Source: Clostridia bacterium
GTDB lineage: Bacteria; Bacillota; Clostridia; Oscillospirales; Acutalibacteraceae
Direction of reading: 5' to 3'
Assembly: GCA_017423825.1 (NCBI GenBank)
Contig: JAFPCP010000011.1
Location: 1 to 49,972, forward strand
Length of the DNA: 49,972 bases
Position numbers and translations under genes: made by a program. Below, piece after piece: positions 40,744 to 49,972 of this stretch. The notes under the pieces are model-generated. The model had not been told where the DNA came from. It worked only from the letters and a program-made list of their open reading frames with translations, and searched no databases. Within the stretch, counting starts at the first letter, position 1, and the number at the start of each line of letters is the position of its first letter.

Positions 40744-40798
40744 GCAAAAAATGACCGAACAGAGCGGTTTGCGGTTGAAACGCATGCCTGTTCGGTCG
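40744..40798 (-). terminator. Terminator of the heterodimeric ABC exporter operon
   Basis: Stem GACCGAACAG / CTGTTCGGTC with a long loop that can itself pair (GCGGTT / AACCGC), followed on the minus strand by ATTTTTTGCC. Confidence 0.8.
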
Positions 40799-40851
40799 GT
40801 TTGTGCAAGGAGTTTTGTGATGTGTGCGGTGGGGTTCGGCGTTTTTGGGGG

Positions 40852-42612
40852 TTATGTGCCGGCAAACTGGCTGTTGTATAGGGTGGCGTAAAACCCGCCT
40901 TTTTTCAACAGTTCTTCGTGCCGTCCTTGTTCCACAATGGCACCGTCCTTCATCACCAGAATGCAGTCGGCTGTACGGATGGTGGACAGGCGATGGGCGA
41001 CGATGAAGGTGGTGCGCCCTTTCATGAGCTTGTCAAAGGCGGCCTGTACCCGCCGTTCGGTGACGGCGTCGATGGAGGAAGTGGCCTCATCGAGGATGAG
41101 AATCGGCGGCTGGCACAACATCACACGAGCAATGCAAAGCAACTGCCGCTGACCGAGGGAGAGGGTGTTGTTTTCCGGCGAAAGCGGTGTGTCATACCCT
41201 TGCGGCAAGCGTAAAATGAAATTATGGGCATGGGCTGCTTTGGCGGCGGCTATCATTTCCTCTTCGCTCGCGTTGGGGCGCCCGAACAGTATGTTTTCCC
41301 GCACGGTGCCGCTTTTTAGCCACGTGTCTTGCAAAACCATACCATAATTGGCACGCAGGCTTTGTCTGGAAACCTCTCGGATGTCGGTGCCTTGCACGCG
41401 GATGGTGCCGGTGTCGACGTCATAGAACCGCATGAGCAGGTTGATAAGGGTGGTTTTGCCGCAGCCGGTTGGTCCCACGATGGCTATGCGTTGACCGGGT
41501 TGCACCTGTAAGCGGATGTCCTGCAACAGCGGTTTGTCCGGGTGATAGGAAAAGGAGATGTTATCCATCTCGACGCTTCCCGTCACCGGGTGGGGCAATG
41601 TGTGCGATGGATTTGGGCTTTCAGCTGGCTCGTCGAGCAGCGCGAAAAAGCGTCCCGCACAAGCCAGTGCGTTTTGCAGCTCGGTGACTACGCCGGATAT
41701 TTCGTTAAAGGGTTTGGCGTATTGGCCGGCGTAGTTGAGGAAAATCGTCAACCCGCCCACCGTCAGACTGCCGCTGATGGCGGCGAGTGCGCCGGCGAGA
41801 CCAACCCCCGCATAGATGGTGCTGTTGATAAAGCGTGTGGTGGGATTGACCAGCGACGCGAAGAAGGTGGCACGGCGCGAACAGCGTTCGAGGCGCGCGT
41901 TTATGTCGTCGAACCGGTCGCCATTCTCCTGCTCTTGTCCAAAGGCTTGGATGAGTTTTTGTTGGTTTACGCGTTCATCAACGAAGGCGGTTTGCTCTCC
42001 GCGGATGGCGGCCTGCTCCTGAAACAGGGAGAAGGTGCGCCGGGCAATGAAGGAGGCAATCAGCAAAGACAGAGGTGTTAAAACCACCACAACCAACGTG
42101 ATGAGCGGATGGATGGCGAGCATGAAAAGCAACACGCACAGCAAGGTGGCTAGACCGGTGAATAATTGGGTGAAACCCATTAGCAGACCGTCCGCAAACT
42201 GGTCGACATCGGTGATAATCCGGCTGACAATGTCGCCGATCGGATGACCGTCGAGGTATCGCAGTGGCAGGCGTTGCAGATGACAAAAAGCATCTTGTCG
42301 CATCCGCTCCACCACGCGATAGGTGATGCGGTTGTTCGCGGTGTTCATAATCCATTGCAGAAGAGCGGTTATCCCGACAAGCACCGCAGCTTTCAGCAAT
42401 TGCTCGGCAACAACCGGGAAGTCCACGCGACCGGGGCCCAGTATATGGTCGATGGCTTGACCGAGCAGAATGGGAATGTATACCGTCAGCGCCACCGACG
42501 CGGCGGCGCACAACAGAGACAAAATAAGCGACCAGCGCTCGCGACGGATATAGCGCCATACGCGCATAAGCGTTTTGCGCCGTTCGGTGGAGTTTGATGT
42601 ATCTTTACGCAT
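40852..42612 (-). CDS. ABC exporter half with canonical ATPase site (subunit B)
   Basis: A 586-residue type I ABC half-transporter: six membrane helices in the first ~320 residues (LILSLLCAAASVALTVYIPI onward, GRVDFPVVAEQLL), then the ATPase with Walker A GPTGCGKTT, Q-loop MVLQDTWLKSG, signature LSLGQRQLL, Walker B ILILDEATSSID with the catalytic Glu, and H-loop VAHRLS. Its start overlaps the stop of the upstream half by 8 bases. Together they form a heterodimeric drug/lipid/peptide exporter like BmrCD or TmrAB; substrate unknown. Confidence 0.93.
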   Translation of the reverse strand: MRKDTSNSTERRKTLMRVWRYIRRERWSLILSLLCAAASVALTVYIPILLGQAIDHILGPGRVDFPVVAEQLLKAAVLVGITALLQWIMNTANNRITYRVVERMRQDAFCHLQRLPLRYLDGHPIGDIVSRIITDVDQFADGLLMGFTQLFTGLATLLCVLLFMLAIHPLITLVVVVLTPLSLLIASFIARRTFSLFQEQAAIRGEQTAFVDERVNQQKLIQAFGQEQENGDRFDDINARLERCSRRATFFASLVNPTTRFINSTIYAGVGLAGALAAISGSLTVGGLTIFLNYAGQYAKPFNEISGVVTELQNALACAGRFFALLDEPAESPNPSHTLPHPVTGSVEMDNISFSYHPDKPLLQDIRLQVQPGQRIAIVGPTGCGKTTLINLLMRFYDVDTGTIRVQGTDIREVSRQSLRANYGMVLQDTWLKSGTVRENILFGRPNASEEEMIAAAKAAHAHNFILRLPQGYDTPLSPENNTLSLGQRQLLCIARVMLCQPPILILDEATSSIDAVTERRVQAAFDKLMKGRTTFIVAHRLSTIRTADCILVMKDGAIVEQGRHEELLKKGGFYATLYNSQFAGT

Positions 42613-44338
42613 GGGACGGCACCTCCTCCCGCTTTTGGGATGCAGCGATGGCTTGGTATTCCGGGCAGGTGGCGAGCAACTGTTCGTGCGTGCCTACCCC
42701 TGTCAGCCGGCCATCATCCAAAACCGCGATGCGGTCAGCCGCTTGCACGGTAGCGATGCGTTGGGAGATGAGCAGTATGGTGGGATGCCAGGGCAGATGC
42801 GACAGTGCTTGTCGCAAAGCGGCTTCGGTGGCATAGTCCAACGCGGCCGCGCTGTCATCCAAAATCAAGATGGCGGGCTGCCGCACTAAGGCGCGCGCGA
42901 TGGTCAACCGCCCTCTTTGTCCACCGGACAGGTTGCGTCCTCCTTGCTCGATGACAAAATCTAAGCCACCGGGTTTTTGCTGGATAAAGTCTTTGGCTTG
43001 GGCGGATTCTAGAGCCTGCCACAGGCGCTGGTCGTCCGCCTCCGGACATCCGAAACGCAGATTTTCCCGCACGGTGCCGTGGAACAGTACCGCTTGTTGT
43101 GGGACAAGACCGATTTGCCCCCGCAGGGTTTCCGCCGGTATAGATTGCACGTCCACGCCGTCAATACAGACCTGCCCGGATGTAGCATCATAAAAACGAG
43201 GGATGAGGTTAATAAGGGTCGTTTTGCCGGCGCTGGTACCGCCGATGATTCCCATGGTTTCACCCGGTGCGACGGAGAGAGATACCCCTTCCAAGGCCGG
43301 ACGACTGTTTGGGTGATATTGCAACGTAACATCCGAAAAGGCAATGCGTGGCGCGCCGGGCACGGGCGCGGGCGCGGCATCGGCATCGGCGGCGACCGGC
43401 AATTCCAAGGCAGCCTCGATGCGTTTGCCACAAGCCACGGCTTTGGTGATGGTGATGATAAGATTGGCGAGTTTCACCAGTTCCACCAGGATTTGCGACA
43501 TGTAGTTGTATAGCGCCACGACCACCCCTTGGGTGAGCAGTCCGGCTTGCACCCGTATGGCACCGGACCAAAGCAGCGCTAAAATAGCCCCGTTGATGAG
43601 CACGTAGGTCAGCGGGTTGAGCAAAGCGCCGATGCGTCCGACAAAGAGTTGCGCGCCGGTGAGTGCGGCGTTGCTGTCTTGGAATGCAGCGATTTCCTCT
43701 TCTTCTTTGCGAAAAGCCCGAACAACCCGCACACCGCTTAAGGTTTCTTTTGTGCGTCCGAGCACCGTATCCAGGCGCTTTTGCACGTGTTTGTATAACG
43801 GGATGCATGGCAGCATAATGCCGAACACGGCGACGGCCAAAAGCGGGATGATTACAACGAATATCCAAGCGGCTTGCACGTCCAGCGTGAATGCCATGAA
43901 CATAGCGCCGAACACCACGAAGGGAGAACGCAACAACAGGCGTAAGGCCAGGTTGACACCGGTCTGCACCTGATTGGTATCGCCGGTGAGGCGCGTGATC
44001 AAGGTGGCGGTGCTGGTTTCATCCAATGTGCGATAGGAAAGACGTTGGATATGGTGAAACAGCGCTCCTCGTAAGCGAGCCGCAAAGCCGGTTGCCGCCT
44101 TGGCGGAAAAATACTGCGCCGTGAGAGAAAACGCCAGCCCCACAAGACCGAGTGCCGCCATCGCCAGGCACAAGCCGATGACATAGGGCTTGCGGTCCGA
44201 TCCGCTCAGCCCGTGGTCGATGATGGCGGCCACCAGCAAAGGAATCAGCAACTCCAAAACGGCCTCGGCTAATTTCAGCAGAGGTCCCGCTATGCATTCT
44301 TTTCGATAAGGTTTCATGTAACGCAATAGTTTTCTCAT
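42605..44338 (-). CDS. ABC exporter half with degenerate ATPase site (subunit A)
   Basis: A 577-residue type I ABC half-transporter. The permease spans about residues 15-310. The ATPase keeps Walker A GGTSAGKTT, Q-loop LVPQQAVLFHG and signature LSGGQRGRL, but Walker B reads ILILDDSAAALD: Asp replaces the catalytic Glu and the D-loop is altered, while the H-loop position reads LISQRI with Gln in place of His. These changes mark the degenerate-site subunit of an asymmetric pair. AAGGAAGGA precedes the ATG. First gene of the two-gene operon. Confidence 0.93.
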   Translation of the reverse strand: MRKLLRYMKPYRKECIAGPLLKLAEAVLELLIPLLVAAIIDHGLSGSDRKPYVIGLCLAMAALGLVGLAFSLTAQYFSAKAATGFAARLRGALFHHIQRLSYRTLDETSTATLITRLTGDTNQVQTGVNLALRLLLRSPFVVFGAMFMAFTLDVQAAWIFVVIIPLLAVAVFGIMLPCIPLYKHVQKRLDTVLGRTKETLSGVRVVRAFRKEEEEIAAFQDSNAALTGAQLFVGRIGALLNPLTYVLINGAILALLWSGAIRVQAGLLTQGVVVALYNYMSQILVELVKLANLIITITKAVACGKRIEAALELPVAADADAAPAPVPGAPRIAFSDVTLQYHPNSRPALEGVSLSVAPGETMGIIGGTSAGKTTLINLIPRFYDATSGQVCIDGVDVQSIPAETLRGQIGLVPQQAVLFHGTVRENLRFGCPEADDQRLWQALESAQAKDFIQQKPGGLDFVIEQGGRNLSGGQRGRLTIARALVRQPAILILDDSAAALDYATEAALRQALSHLPWHPTILLISQRIATVQAADRIAVLDDGRLTGVGTHEQLLATCPEYQAIAASQKREEVPSHA

Positions 44339-44378
44339 AGCTGTCCTTCCTTTTTGGCAACGGCATGATTTCCTTTGT

Positions 44379-44408
44379 ATTGTATCACAGTTTTCCTCCG
44401 GAGAAAAC
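44379..44408 (-). promoter_or_regulatory. ABC exporter promoter with overlapping palindrome
   Basis: Minus strand -10 TACAAT (44379-44384) with a weak -35 17 bases upstream that is covered by an inverted repeat TTTTCTCCGGAGGAAAA (44390-44408 region). A repressor operator is a reasonable reading of this overlap. Confidence 0.5.
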
Positions 44409-44480
44409 CCTTTATTTTCCTTATTACGAGAAAAGGTGCGCGTAGGAGGGGTTTGTTCACGGAAAATTTACCCGCCGAGG

Positions 44481-44509
44481 TTGTAAGTTGTACGAAATTG
44501 TGCTATACT
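44481..44509 (+). promoter_or_regulatory. Promoter of secA
   Basis: TTGTAA, 17-base spacer, TATACT, about 45 bases before the secA ATG. Confidence 0.75.
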
Positions 44510-44560
44510 TACTTGTATTGTCTGGGCGAAATCCACCGAATAAGAGAGGTTTGACGATAT

Positions 44561-47308
44561 ATGTCTATATTAAAAGCGTTGTTTGGTGATTACAGCGCCA
44601 AGGAAGTGAAACGGGTGCGCCCGTTGTGCGACCGTGTGTTGGCGTTGGAGGACACCTATCGAGCGATGGATGAAGAAACGTTGCGCGGTCAGACGCAGGT
44701 ATTGCGAGATAGATTGGCCGCCGGCGAAACGCTGGATGCGATTTTGCCGGATGCCTATGCGGTGTGTCGGGAGGCATCCGACCGTGTGCTGGGTATGCGG
44801 CATTTTCCGGTGCAAATCATCGGCGGCATCATTTTGCACCAAGGGCGTATTGCTGAGATGCGCACCGGTGAAGGTAAAACCTTGGTGGCGACGTTGCCGG
44901 CCTATCTCAATGCCTTGGCGGGCGAGGGTGTGCACATCGTCACGGTGAACGATTATTTGGCTCGCCGCGATAGCGAGTGGATGGGCAAGGTGTATCGCTA
45001 TTTGGGACTGACGGTGGGCTTGATTACCCATGACCAGCCGAAAGAACAGCGTCGCGCCGCCTATCTGGCGGACATCACCTACGGCACGAATAATGAATTG
45101 GGCTTTGATTATCTGCGCGACAACATGGTTGTGCGGCAGAGCGATAAGGTGCAGCGCGGGCATCATTTTGCCATCGTCGACGAGGTGGACTCCATCCTTA
45201 TCGACGAAGCACGCACGCCGCTTATCATCTCCGGTCAGGGAGACAAGTCCACGGAATTATACACCGTGGCTGATCAGTTTGCTAAGGGCTTGAAAGCGCA
45301 TCGCATCAAAGAGATGGACGCCAAGGAAGAGCAGGATGCGGTGGACGGCGATTACATCGTCGACGAAAAAGCGCGCACTGCCACCCTGACACAAGCCGGC
45401 GTGAAAAAAGCGGAAGCCTTTTTCAAGGTGGACAATCTGATGGAATCCGAGCATGTAACTTTGTTGCATCACATCAACCAAGCCATCAAAGCGCGCGGCG
45501 TGATGCAACGCGATGTGGATTACGTTGTCAAAGACGGTCAGGTGCTGATTGTGGACGAATTTACCGGCCGCATTATGTTCGGCCGGCGGTATAACGAGGG
45601 CTTGCACCAGGCGATTGAAGCGAAAGAGGGCGTTAAGGTCGAGCGGGAGAGCAAAACCTTAGCCACCATCACCTTCCAGAACTTTTTCCGCTTGTATAAA
45701 AAGCTGTCCGGCATGACCGGTACCGCCATGACGGAGGAGATGGAGTTCAACCAGATCTATCGACTGGACGTGGTGGAGATTCCCACCAACAAACCGGTCG
45801 TGCGGCAGGACCATCCGGATGTGATTTACAAGACCGAGATGGGCAAATTCCGCGCCATCATTCAGCAGATTCAGGCGTGCCACGAGCGGCAACAGCCGGT
45901 GCTTGTCGGTACCATTTCCATTGAAAAATCCGAACTGCTGTCGAAACTTCTCAAAAAGGCAGGCATTCCGCATGAGGTGCTCAATGCGAAATACCACGAG
46001 AAAGAGGCGGAAATCGTTGCACAGGCGGGTAAACTGGGTGCGGTTACCATCGCCACCAACATGGCGGGGCGCGGCACCGATATTATGCTCGGTGGTAATC
46101 CGGAATTTCTGGCCAAGGCAGAGATGCGCCGGCTGGGCGTGTCCGAGGAATTGATTGCGGAATCCACTGCCTATGGAGAGACGGCCGATGAGGAGATTCT
46201 CGCCGCCAGAGAGCAGTTCCGGCAACTGCACGACAAATACAAGCAACAAATCCACCCCGAGGCGGAGAGCGTAAAAGAAGCCGGCGGTCTGTTTATTCTC
46301 GGCACCGAGCGGCATGAATCCCGTCGTATAGATAATCAGCTACGCGGGCGCGCCGGCCGACAGGGGGATCCGGGTGCTACTCGTTTTTATCTGTCGTTAG
46401 AGGACGACCTGATGCGTTTGTTTGGCGGCGCCCGCATTGACAGCATGATGGAAATGTTGGGTATTGACGAGGATACGCCGATTGAAAACAAACTGCTGTC
46501 CAATTCCATCGAGAGCGCCCAACGCCGTGTGGAAGAGCGTAACTTCGGCATCCGTCGCGACGTGCTTAAATACGACGACGTCATGAACAAACAGCGCGAG
46601 GTTATCTATGGCCAGCGTGACACCGTGCTCGCGGATGAAAACGTGCAGGATAGCATCGTGAAAATGGTGGAACAATCCATCCGCGCGAATGTGGCGCAGT
46701 ATACGGTGGATGACGTCAACCACGAGAACTGGAATTTGGATGGTTTGCGCAGTTATTATGCCGGTTGGTTAACGAACGAGCAGGATTTCCGTTTCACATT
46801 GCAAGAATTAGAGGACGCTGACCGAGAGGATATCATGCAAACCTTGACCGACCGCGCGATGGCGCTTTATCAGGCGAAGGAAAAGCAATATGGCGCCGAG
46901 ATAATGCGGGAGGTAGAGCGGGTGGTGTTGCTCAACACGGTCGACCGCTATTGGATGGACCACATTGACAACATGGATGAGTTGCGTCGTGGTATTCATT
47001 TGCGCGCTATCGGCCAACACGATCCGGTAGTTATGTACCGCAACGAAGGGTTTGAGATGTTTGAGCAAATGGTGGGCGCCATTCGTGAGGATACCGCGCG
47101 CGCGGTGCTGACGGTGCAACTGCGTGGGGACCAAGAGCCGGAGCGCAAACAGGTGGCTAAAATCACCGGCACCTCGGTGGATGATGGTTCACAGAAAAAG
47201 CAGCCGGTGCGCAAGGCGGCGGGCGATAAGGTCGGCCGCAACGATCTTTGCCCCTGCGGCAGCGGCAAGAAATACAAAAAATGTTGCGGGGCACAAAGCG
47301 GCAACTGA
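44561..47308 (+). CDS. secA: Preprotein translocase ATPase SecA
   Basis: SecA drives secretory proteins through SecYEG. The 915 residues hold Walker [21 protein letters not shown] (about 100-120), [37 protein letters not shown], the motif [18 protein letters not shown], and [20 protein letters not shown]. The C-terminus has the zinc SEC-C motif [20 protein letters not shown] lies 11 bases before the ATG. ychF follows after 30 bases without a terminator. It would export the many signal-peptide proteins of this window. Confidence 0.98.
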   Translation: MSILKALFGDYSAKEVKRVRPLCDRVLALEDTYRAMDEETLRGQTQVLRDRLAAGETLDAILPDAYAVCREASDRVLGMRHFPVQIIGGIILHQGRIAEMRTGEGKTLVATLPAYLNALAGEGVHIVTVNDYLARRDSEWMGKVYRYLGLTVGLITHDQPKEQRRAAYLADITYGTNNELGFDYLRDNMVVRQSDKVQRGHHFAIVDEVDSILIDEARTPLIISGQGDKSTELYTVADQFAKGLKAHRIKEMDAKEEQDAVDGDYIVDEKARTATLTQAGVKKAEAFFKVDNLMESEHVTLLHHINQAIKARGVMQRDVDYVVKDGQVLIVDEFTGRIMFGRRYNEGLHQAIEAKEGVKVERESKTLATITFQNFFRLYKKLSGMTGTAMTEEMEFNQIYRLDVVEIPTNKPVVRQDHPDVIYKTEMGKFRAIIQQIQACHERQQPVLVGTISIEKSELLSKLLKKAGIPHEVLNAKYHEKEAEIVAQAGKLGAVTIATNMAGRGTDIMLGGNPEFLAKAEMRRLGVSEELIAESTAYGETADEEILAAREQFRQLHDKYKQQIHPEAESVKEAGGLFILGTERHESRRIDNQLRGRAGRQGDPGATRFYLSLEDDLMRLFGGARIDSMMEMLGIDEDTPIENKLLSNSIESAQRRVEERNFGIRRDVLKYDDVMNKQREVIYGQRDTVLADENVQDSIVKMVEQSIRANVAQYTVDDVNHENWNLDGLRSYYAGWLTNEQDFRFTLQELEDADREDIMQTLTDRAMALYQAKEKQYGAEIMREVERVVLLNTVDRYWMDHIDNMDELRRGIHLRAIGQHDPVVMYRNEGFEMFEQMVGAIREDTARAVLTVQLRGDQEPERKQVAKITGTSVDDGSQKKQPVRKAAGDKVGRNDLCPCGSGKKYKKCCGAQSGN

Positions 47309-47338
47309 TCTTTGTGTAGGAGAGAGGATGTTTTATAG

Positions 47339-48448
47339 ATGAAACTAGGTATTGTAGGGTTACCGAACGTGGGCAAATCCACGTTGTTTAACGCCATTAC
47401 AAACGCCGGCGCACAAAGCGCGAACTTCCCGTTTTGCACCATCGACCCCAACGTGGGTGTGGTGGCGGTGCCGGACAAGCGGCTGGATGCCTTGTGCGAG
47501 CTGTACACCGAAGGCGGTAAAGTGCCGCCCATTGTGCCGGCGGTTATCGAATTTGTGGACATCGCCGGCTTGGTCAAAGGCGCGAGCAAAGGCGAGGGGT
47601 TAGGCAATAAGTTCCTTGCCAACATCCGGGAATGCGATGCTATCGTGCACGTGGTGCGCTGTTTTGAAAATGAGGATATTATTCATGTGGAGGGGAGCAT
47701 TGACCCTTTGCGGGATATCGAAACCATTGATTTAGAACTGATTTTCTCGGATATGGAAATGGTGGAGCGACGCATAGCCAGAGTGTCTAAGGACATCAAG
47801 GGCGATAAGAGCCTGCAAAAAGAGCTGGATTTCCTCAAACGCGTGCAAAGCACATTGGAGGGCGGTCAACCGGTGCGCGCGGTGGAGTGCGACGAGGACG
47901 AGCGTGCGATGCTCGGCAACATGGCGTTGCTCACGTCCAAGCCGATTATCTACGCGGCGAATCTCAGCGAAACGGACTTTGCCGACGGCGAGCCAAAAAA
48001 CAACCCGCACTACAAACAGGTGGAGGCGTTGGCGGCATCGCAGGGCGCCGAGGTGCTGCCTATCTGCGCGCAGATGGAAGCGGATATCGTGGACATGGAG
48101 CCGGAGGAGAAGGCGCTGTTTCTGTCCGAACTGGGGCTGGAACATTCCGGCCTTGACCGCCTTATCCAAAAGAGTTATCATCTGCTCGGGTTGATTTCCT
48201 TTCTCACGGCGGGTGAAAAAGAGGTGCGTGCCTGGACGATTCGCCGGGGCTGGAAAGCCCCGCAGGCGGCCGGTCGCATCCACACCGATTTCGAGCGCGG
48301 ATTCATTCGCGCACAGGTGATTGCGTATGACGATTTGGTAGCTTGCGGTAGTTTGGCCAATGCCCGCAGCAAGGGCCTGGTGCGTACCGAAGGCAAGGAA
48401 TATATCGTGCAGGACGGCGATGTGGTAGAGTTCCTGTTTAACGTGTAA
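47339..48448 (+). CDS. ychF: Ribosome-associated ATPase YchF (OLA1 family)
   Basis: YchF is an Obg-related P-loop protein that prefers ATP and binds ribosomes. The 369 residues begin [20 protein letters not shown] (P-loop at 7-14), then [20 protein letters not shown], an [13 protein letters not shown] strand, a coiled-coil insert and the C-terminal TGS domain ([35 protein letters not shown]). GGAGAGAGG precedes the ATG. A strong terminator follows. Confidence 0.97.
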   Translation: MKLGIVGLPNVGKSTLFNAITNAGAQSANFPFCTIDPNVGVVAVPDKRLDALCELYTEGGKVPPIVPAVIEFVDIAGLVKGASKGEGLGNKFLANIRECDAIVHVVRCFENEDIIHVEGSIDPLRDIETIDLELIFSDMEMVERRIARVSKDIKGDKSLQKELDFLKRVQSTLEGGQPVRAVECDEDERAMLGNMALLTSKPIIYAANLSETDFADGEPKNNPHYKQVEALAASQGAEVLPICAQMEADIVDMEPEEKALFLSELGLEHSGLDRLIQKSYHLLGLISFLTAGEKEVRAWTIRRGWKAPQAAGRIHTDFERGFIRAQVIAYDDLVACGSLANARSKGLVRTEGKEYIVQDGDVVEFLFNV

Positions 48449-48468
48449 AATATAGTCAGATTAACCGT

Positions 48469-48512
48469 AAAAAGGCGGCTTGATGTATGTACATCGGGCC
48501 GCCTTTTTGTGT
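48469..48512 (+). terminator. Terminator after ychF
   Basis: Stem AAAAAGGCGGC / GCCGCCTTTTT with an inner GATGT / ACATC helix, then GTGTTTTT. Confidence 0.9.
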
Positions 48513-48556
48513 TTTTAATTTATTTCTAAAAAAACAAAAAAATTGCAAATTTCCTA

Positions 48557-48585
48557 TTGCAATTTATATAAATACTAGTTATAAT
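48557..48585 (+). promoter_or_regulatory. Promoter of the mraZ-rsmH division cluster
   Basis: TTGCAA, 17-base spacer, TATAAT. Start near 48592, directly at the first of the MraZ-type repeats. Confidence 0.85.
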
Positions 48586-48590
48586 GTTCA

Positions 48591-48630
48591 TAAGTGGTGA
48601 AAAGTGCATCAAAGTGGTGCCAAGTGGGGA
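48591..48630 (+). promoter_or_regulatory. MraZ operator: four 10-bp direct repeats
   Basis: Four repeats with exact 10-base spacing: TAAGTGGTGA, AAAGTGCATC, AAAGTGGTGC, CAAGTGGGGA. MraZ is known to bind three or more such GTGG-containing repeats upstream of its own gene. Here they begin at the predicted transcription start, so binding should repress. Confidence 0.85.
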
Positions 48631-48660
48631 TTTTCCACATTTTCCACACAGTTTTCCACA
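48631..48660 (+). promoter_or_regulatory. Three DnaA-box-like TTTTCCACA sites
   Basis: TTTTCCACA occurs at 48631-48639, 48640-48648 and 48652-48660. It differs by one base from TTATCCACA and fits the degenerate TTWTNCACA DnaA-box pattern. All three lie in the mraZ leader just after the MraZ repeats. Confidence 0.55.
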
Positions 48661-48706
48661 ACGACGTGGAGGATGCTATTTAGAAGGAAAGGAGCGTGAT
48701 GGGTAC

Positions 48707-49129
48707 ATGATGCTGTATGGTCGGTTTGAACACAATATGGATGCCAAGGGGCGTGTCTTTGTCCCCGTCAAGCTCCGTGAGAAATTGGGAGAAACCTTCA
48801 TCGCCGCATGTGTGCTCGACCGTTGCGTGAGTCTGTATTCCATGGAAGAATGGAACGGCTTGTTGGAGAAATTGGCCAGCGGTCCCATGGCAGAAACGAG
48901 AAAGTTGCTGCGTCGGGTGACGGAATCCGCTGAGGATGTCACGCCGGATGCGCAAGGGCGTATTCTGTTGAACAAAAACCTGATTGCCCACGCCTCGTTG
49001 GAAAAGCCGGCGCTCATCATCGGTGCCGGTCGGCGGGCTGAGATTTGGAATCCGGCTGTGTATGAGGCAGAGATGGCAGACATGACCGACGAAAAGTTGG
49101 AAGAAGAATTTATCAAATACGGATTTTAA
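48707..49129 (+). CDS. mraZ: Transcriptional regulator MraZ
   Basis: MraZ represses the division and cell-wall (dcw) cluster, including itself. The 140 residues (140 with the first ATG, 139 with the second at 48710) carry two SpoVT/AbrB-like swapped-hairpin halves: YGRFEHNMDAKGRVFVPVKL and DVTPDAQGRILLNKNLIAHA. AAAGGAG lies 12-15 bases upstream. It is the first gene of the dcw cluster, 22 bases before rsmH, with its operator at 48591-48630. Confidence 0.96.
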   Translation: MMLYGRFEHNMDAKGRVFVPVKLREKLGETFIAACVLDRCVSLYSMEEWNGLLEKLASGPMAETRKLLRRVTESAEDVTPDAQGRILLNKNLIAHASLEKPALIIGAGRRAEIWNPAVYEAEMADMTDEKLEEEFIKYGF

Positions 49130-49151
49130 AGTATAGAGAGGTGGCGCAAGC

Positions 49152-49972
49152 ATGGCGCATACTGCTACCGGGTATCACAAGCCGGTTTTGCTGGAACAAA
49201 CCATGGAAGCGCTGCACATTCAGCCGCAGGGAATATACTTGGACGGCACAGCCGGTGGCGGTGGCCACAGTGCGGCCATCGCGAAACAGCTCAAAACCGG
49301 CCGTCTTATCGCCCTGGACCAGGATCCGGACGCCATCGCGGCCGCCGGTGAGCGGTTGCAAGGGTTGCCTGCGACGGTGGTACAGTCGAATTTCCGCGAT
49401 ATGGACCGCGTGTTGGACAAGCTCGGCGTGGATGGCGTCGACGGTATCTTGTTGGACATCGGCGTATCCTCGCATCAGTTGGACACCCCCGAGCGAGGGT
49501 TTTCCTATCACCACGATGCGCCGCTGGACATGCGCATGAGCCAGTCGGGTGATACGGCGGCTGACCTGATAGCCCGTCTATCGGAGTCGGAATTAGCGTT
49601 TATATTTTACCGCTATGGTGAGGAAAAATTCTCCCGCGGGATTGCTCGCGCGATTGTCAGGGAACGGGACAAGGCTCCGATTGAAAGCACCTTGCAGTTG
49701 GCTGATTTGGTCAGTCGTTCGGTTCCTGCGGCGGCACGGCGGGACGGACACCCGGCTCGACGCGTGTTTCAAGCGTTGCGCATCGCCGTCAACGGCGAAT
49801 TGGATTGCTTATCGGCGGCGTTGGACACCGCTTTTGATTGTTTGAATCCCGGCGGCCGGTTGGCTGTCATCACCTTCCATTCTTTGGAAGATGCCATGGT
49901 AAAAACGAGGTTTCAATCCTGGCGGCAAGGATGCACTTGTCCGAAGGAATTGCCCGTTTGTGTGTGTGGTCG
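49152..49972 (+). CDS. rsmH: 16S rRNA (cytosine(1402)-N4)-methyltransferase, 3' end cut by window edge
   Basis: RsmH (MraW) methylates C1402 of 16S rRNA. 273 codons are present; the C-terminus is beyond the window. Visible: YHKPVLLEQTMEAL, the SAM-binding loop DGTAGGGGHSAAI, DQDPDAI, NFRDMD, GILLDIGVSSHQLDTPERGF and RRVFQALRIAVNGEL, then ITFHSLEDAMVK. GAGGTGG lies 7-13 bases before the ATG. It follows mraZ as in nearly all dcw clusters. Confidence 0.96.
   Translation, partial: MAHTATGYHKPVLLEQTMEALHIQPQGIYLDGTAGGGGHSAAIAKQLKTGRLIALDQDPDAIAAAGERLQGLPATVVQSNFRDMDRVLDKLGVDGVDGILLDIGVSSHQLDTPERGFSYHHDAPLDMRMSQSGDTAADLIARLSESELAFIFYRYGEEKFSRGIARAIVRERDKAPIESTLQLADLVSRSVPAAARRDGHPARRVFQALRIAVNGELDCLSAALDTAFDCLNPGGRLAVITFHSLEDAMVKTRFQSWRQGCTCPKELPVCVCG

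Overview
The window (about 50 kb, moderately GC-rich, many TTG leucine codons, strong AGGAGG-type ribosome sites) looks like the chromosome of a spore-forming, anaerobic, fibre-associated Firmicute of the class Clostridia, most likely near the Oscillospirales/Ruminococcaceae. The reasons are spoIIR and a SpoIIM-like gene, a clostridial-type FeoB, a yajC neighbour of the YrzE/TIGR04086 family, a mraZ-rsmH division cluster, Gram-positive lipoprotein signals and secreted glycan-active proteins. This placement is inference from gene content, not a phylogeny.

Layout. 1-3747 (minus): the 3' part-cut feoB, feoA, and NADP-type glutamate dehydrogenase gdhA. 4249-14301 (plus): a surface/secreted block with a 1314-residue membrane-anchored protein carrying tandem discoidin-like repeats, a 796-residue membrane-anchored GH26-like hydrolase with crystallin-like and F5/8C-like modules, and two paralogous orphan solute-binding lipoproteins, each with its own promoter and terminator. 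14459-20322: ruvX, a YfcE-like phosphoesterase (minus), a SWIM-SNF2 helicase and a tandem pair of Thr-rich lipoproteins. 20570-23091: a short-chain dehydrogenase and an ABC exporter half (minus). 23239-26015 (minus): the lysine/diaminopimelate operon asd-dapA-dapB. 26258-32441 (plus): queA-tgt, yajC, a TIGR04086 membrane protein, a SpoIIM-like protein, a YesL/DUF624 protein and rmuC. 32533-36974 (plus): a polysaccharide deacetylase, DUF896 protein, Lrp regulator plus aminotransferase, ispE and spoIIR.

37065-37447 is a stable-RNA operon (tRNA-Lys, tRNA-Glu, a lone 5S rRNA, tRNA-Asn). It is followed by a strange gene-free stretch holding a direct copy of the 3' end of tRNA-Asn, an inverted copy of its anticodon arm, several hairpins and a terminator. 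37919-39917 holds a CE7-type acetylesterase fused to DUF1653 and a Cu/Zn SOD-family protein. 39966-44338 (minus) holds an XRE regulator with a DUF2975 membrane protein and a heterodimeric ABC exporter. 44561-49972 (plus) holds secA, ychF, mraZ and a cut rsmH.

How it works together. Most genes are housekeeping (translation, lysine and isoprenoid synthesis, secretion, division, sporulation). The accessory interest lies in the surface glycan block, the esterase fusion, the tRNA-Asn-derived element, and regulatory DNA: MraZ repeats followed by three DnaA-box-like sites before mraZ, and two places where an intrinsic terminator swallows the ribosome site of the next gene (spoIIR and the SOD gene).
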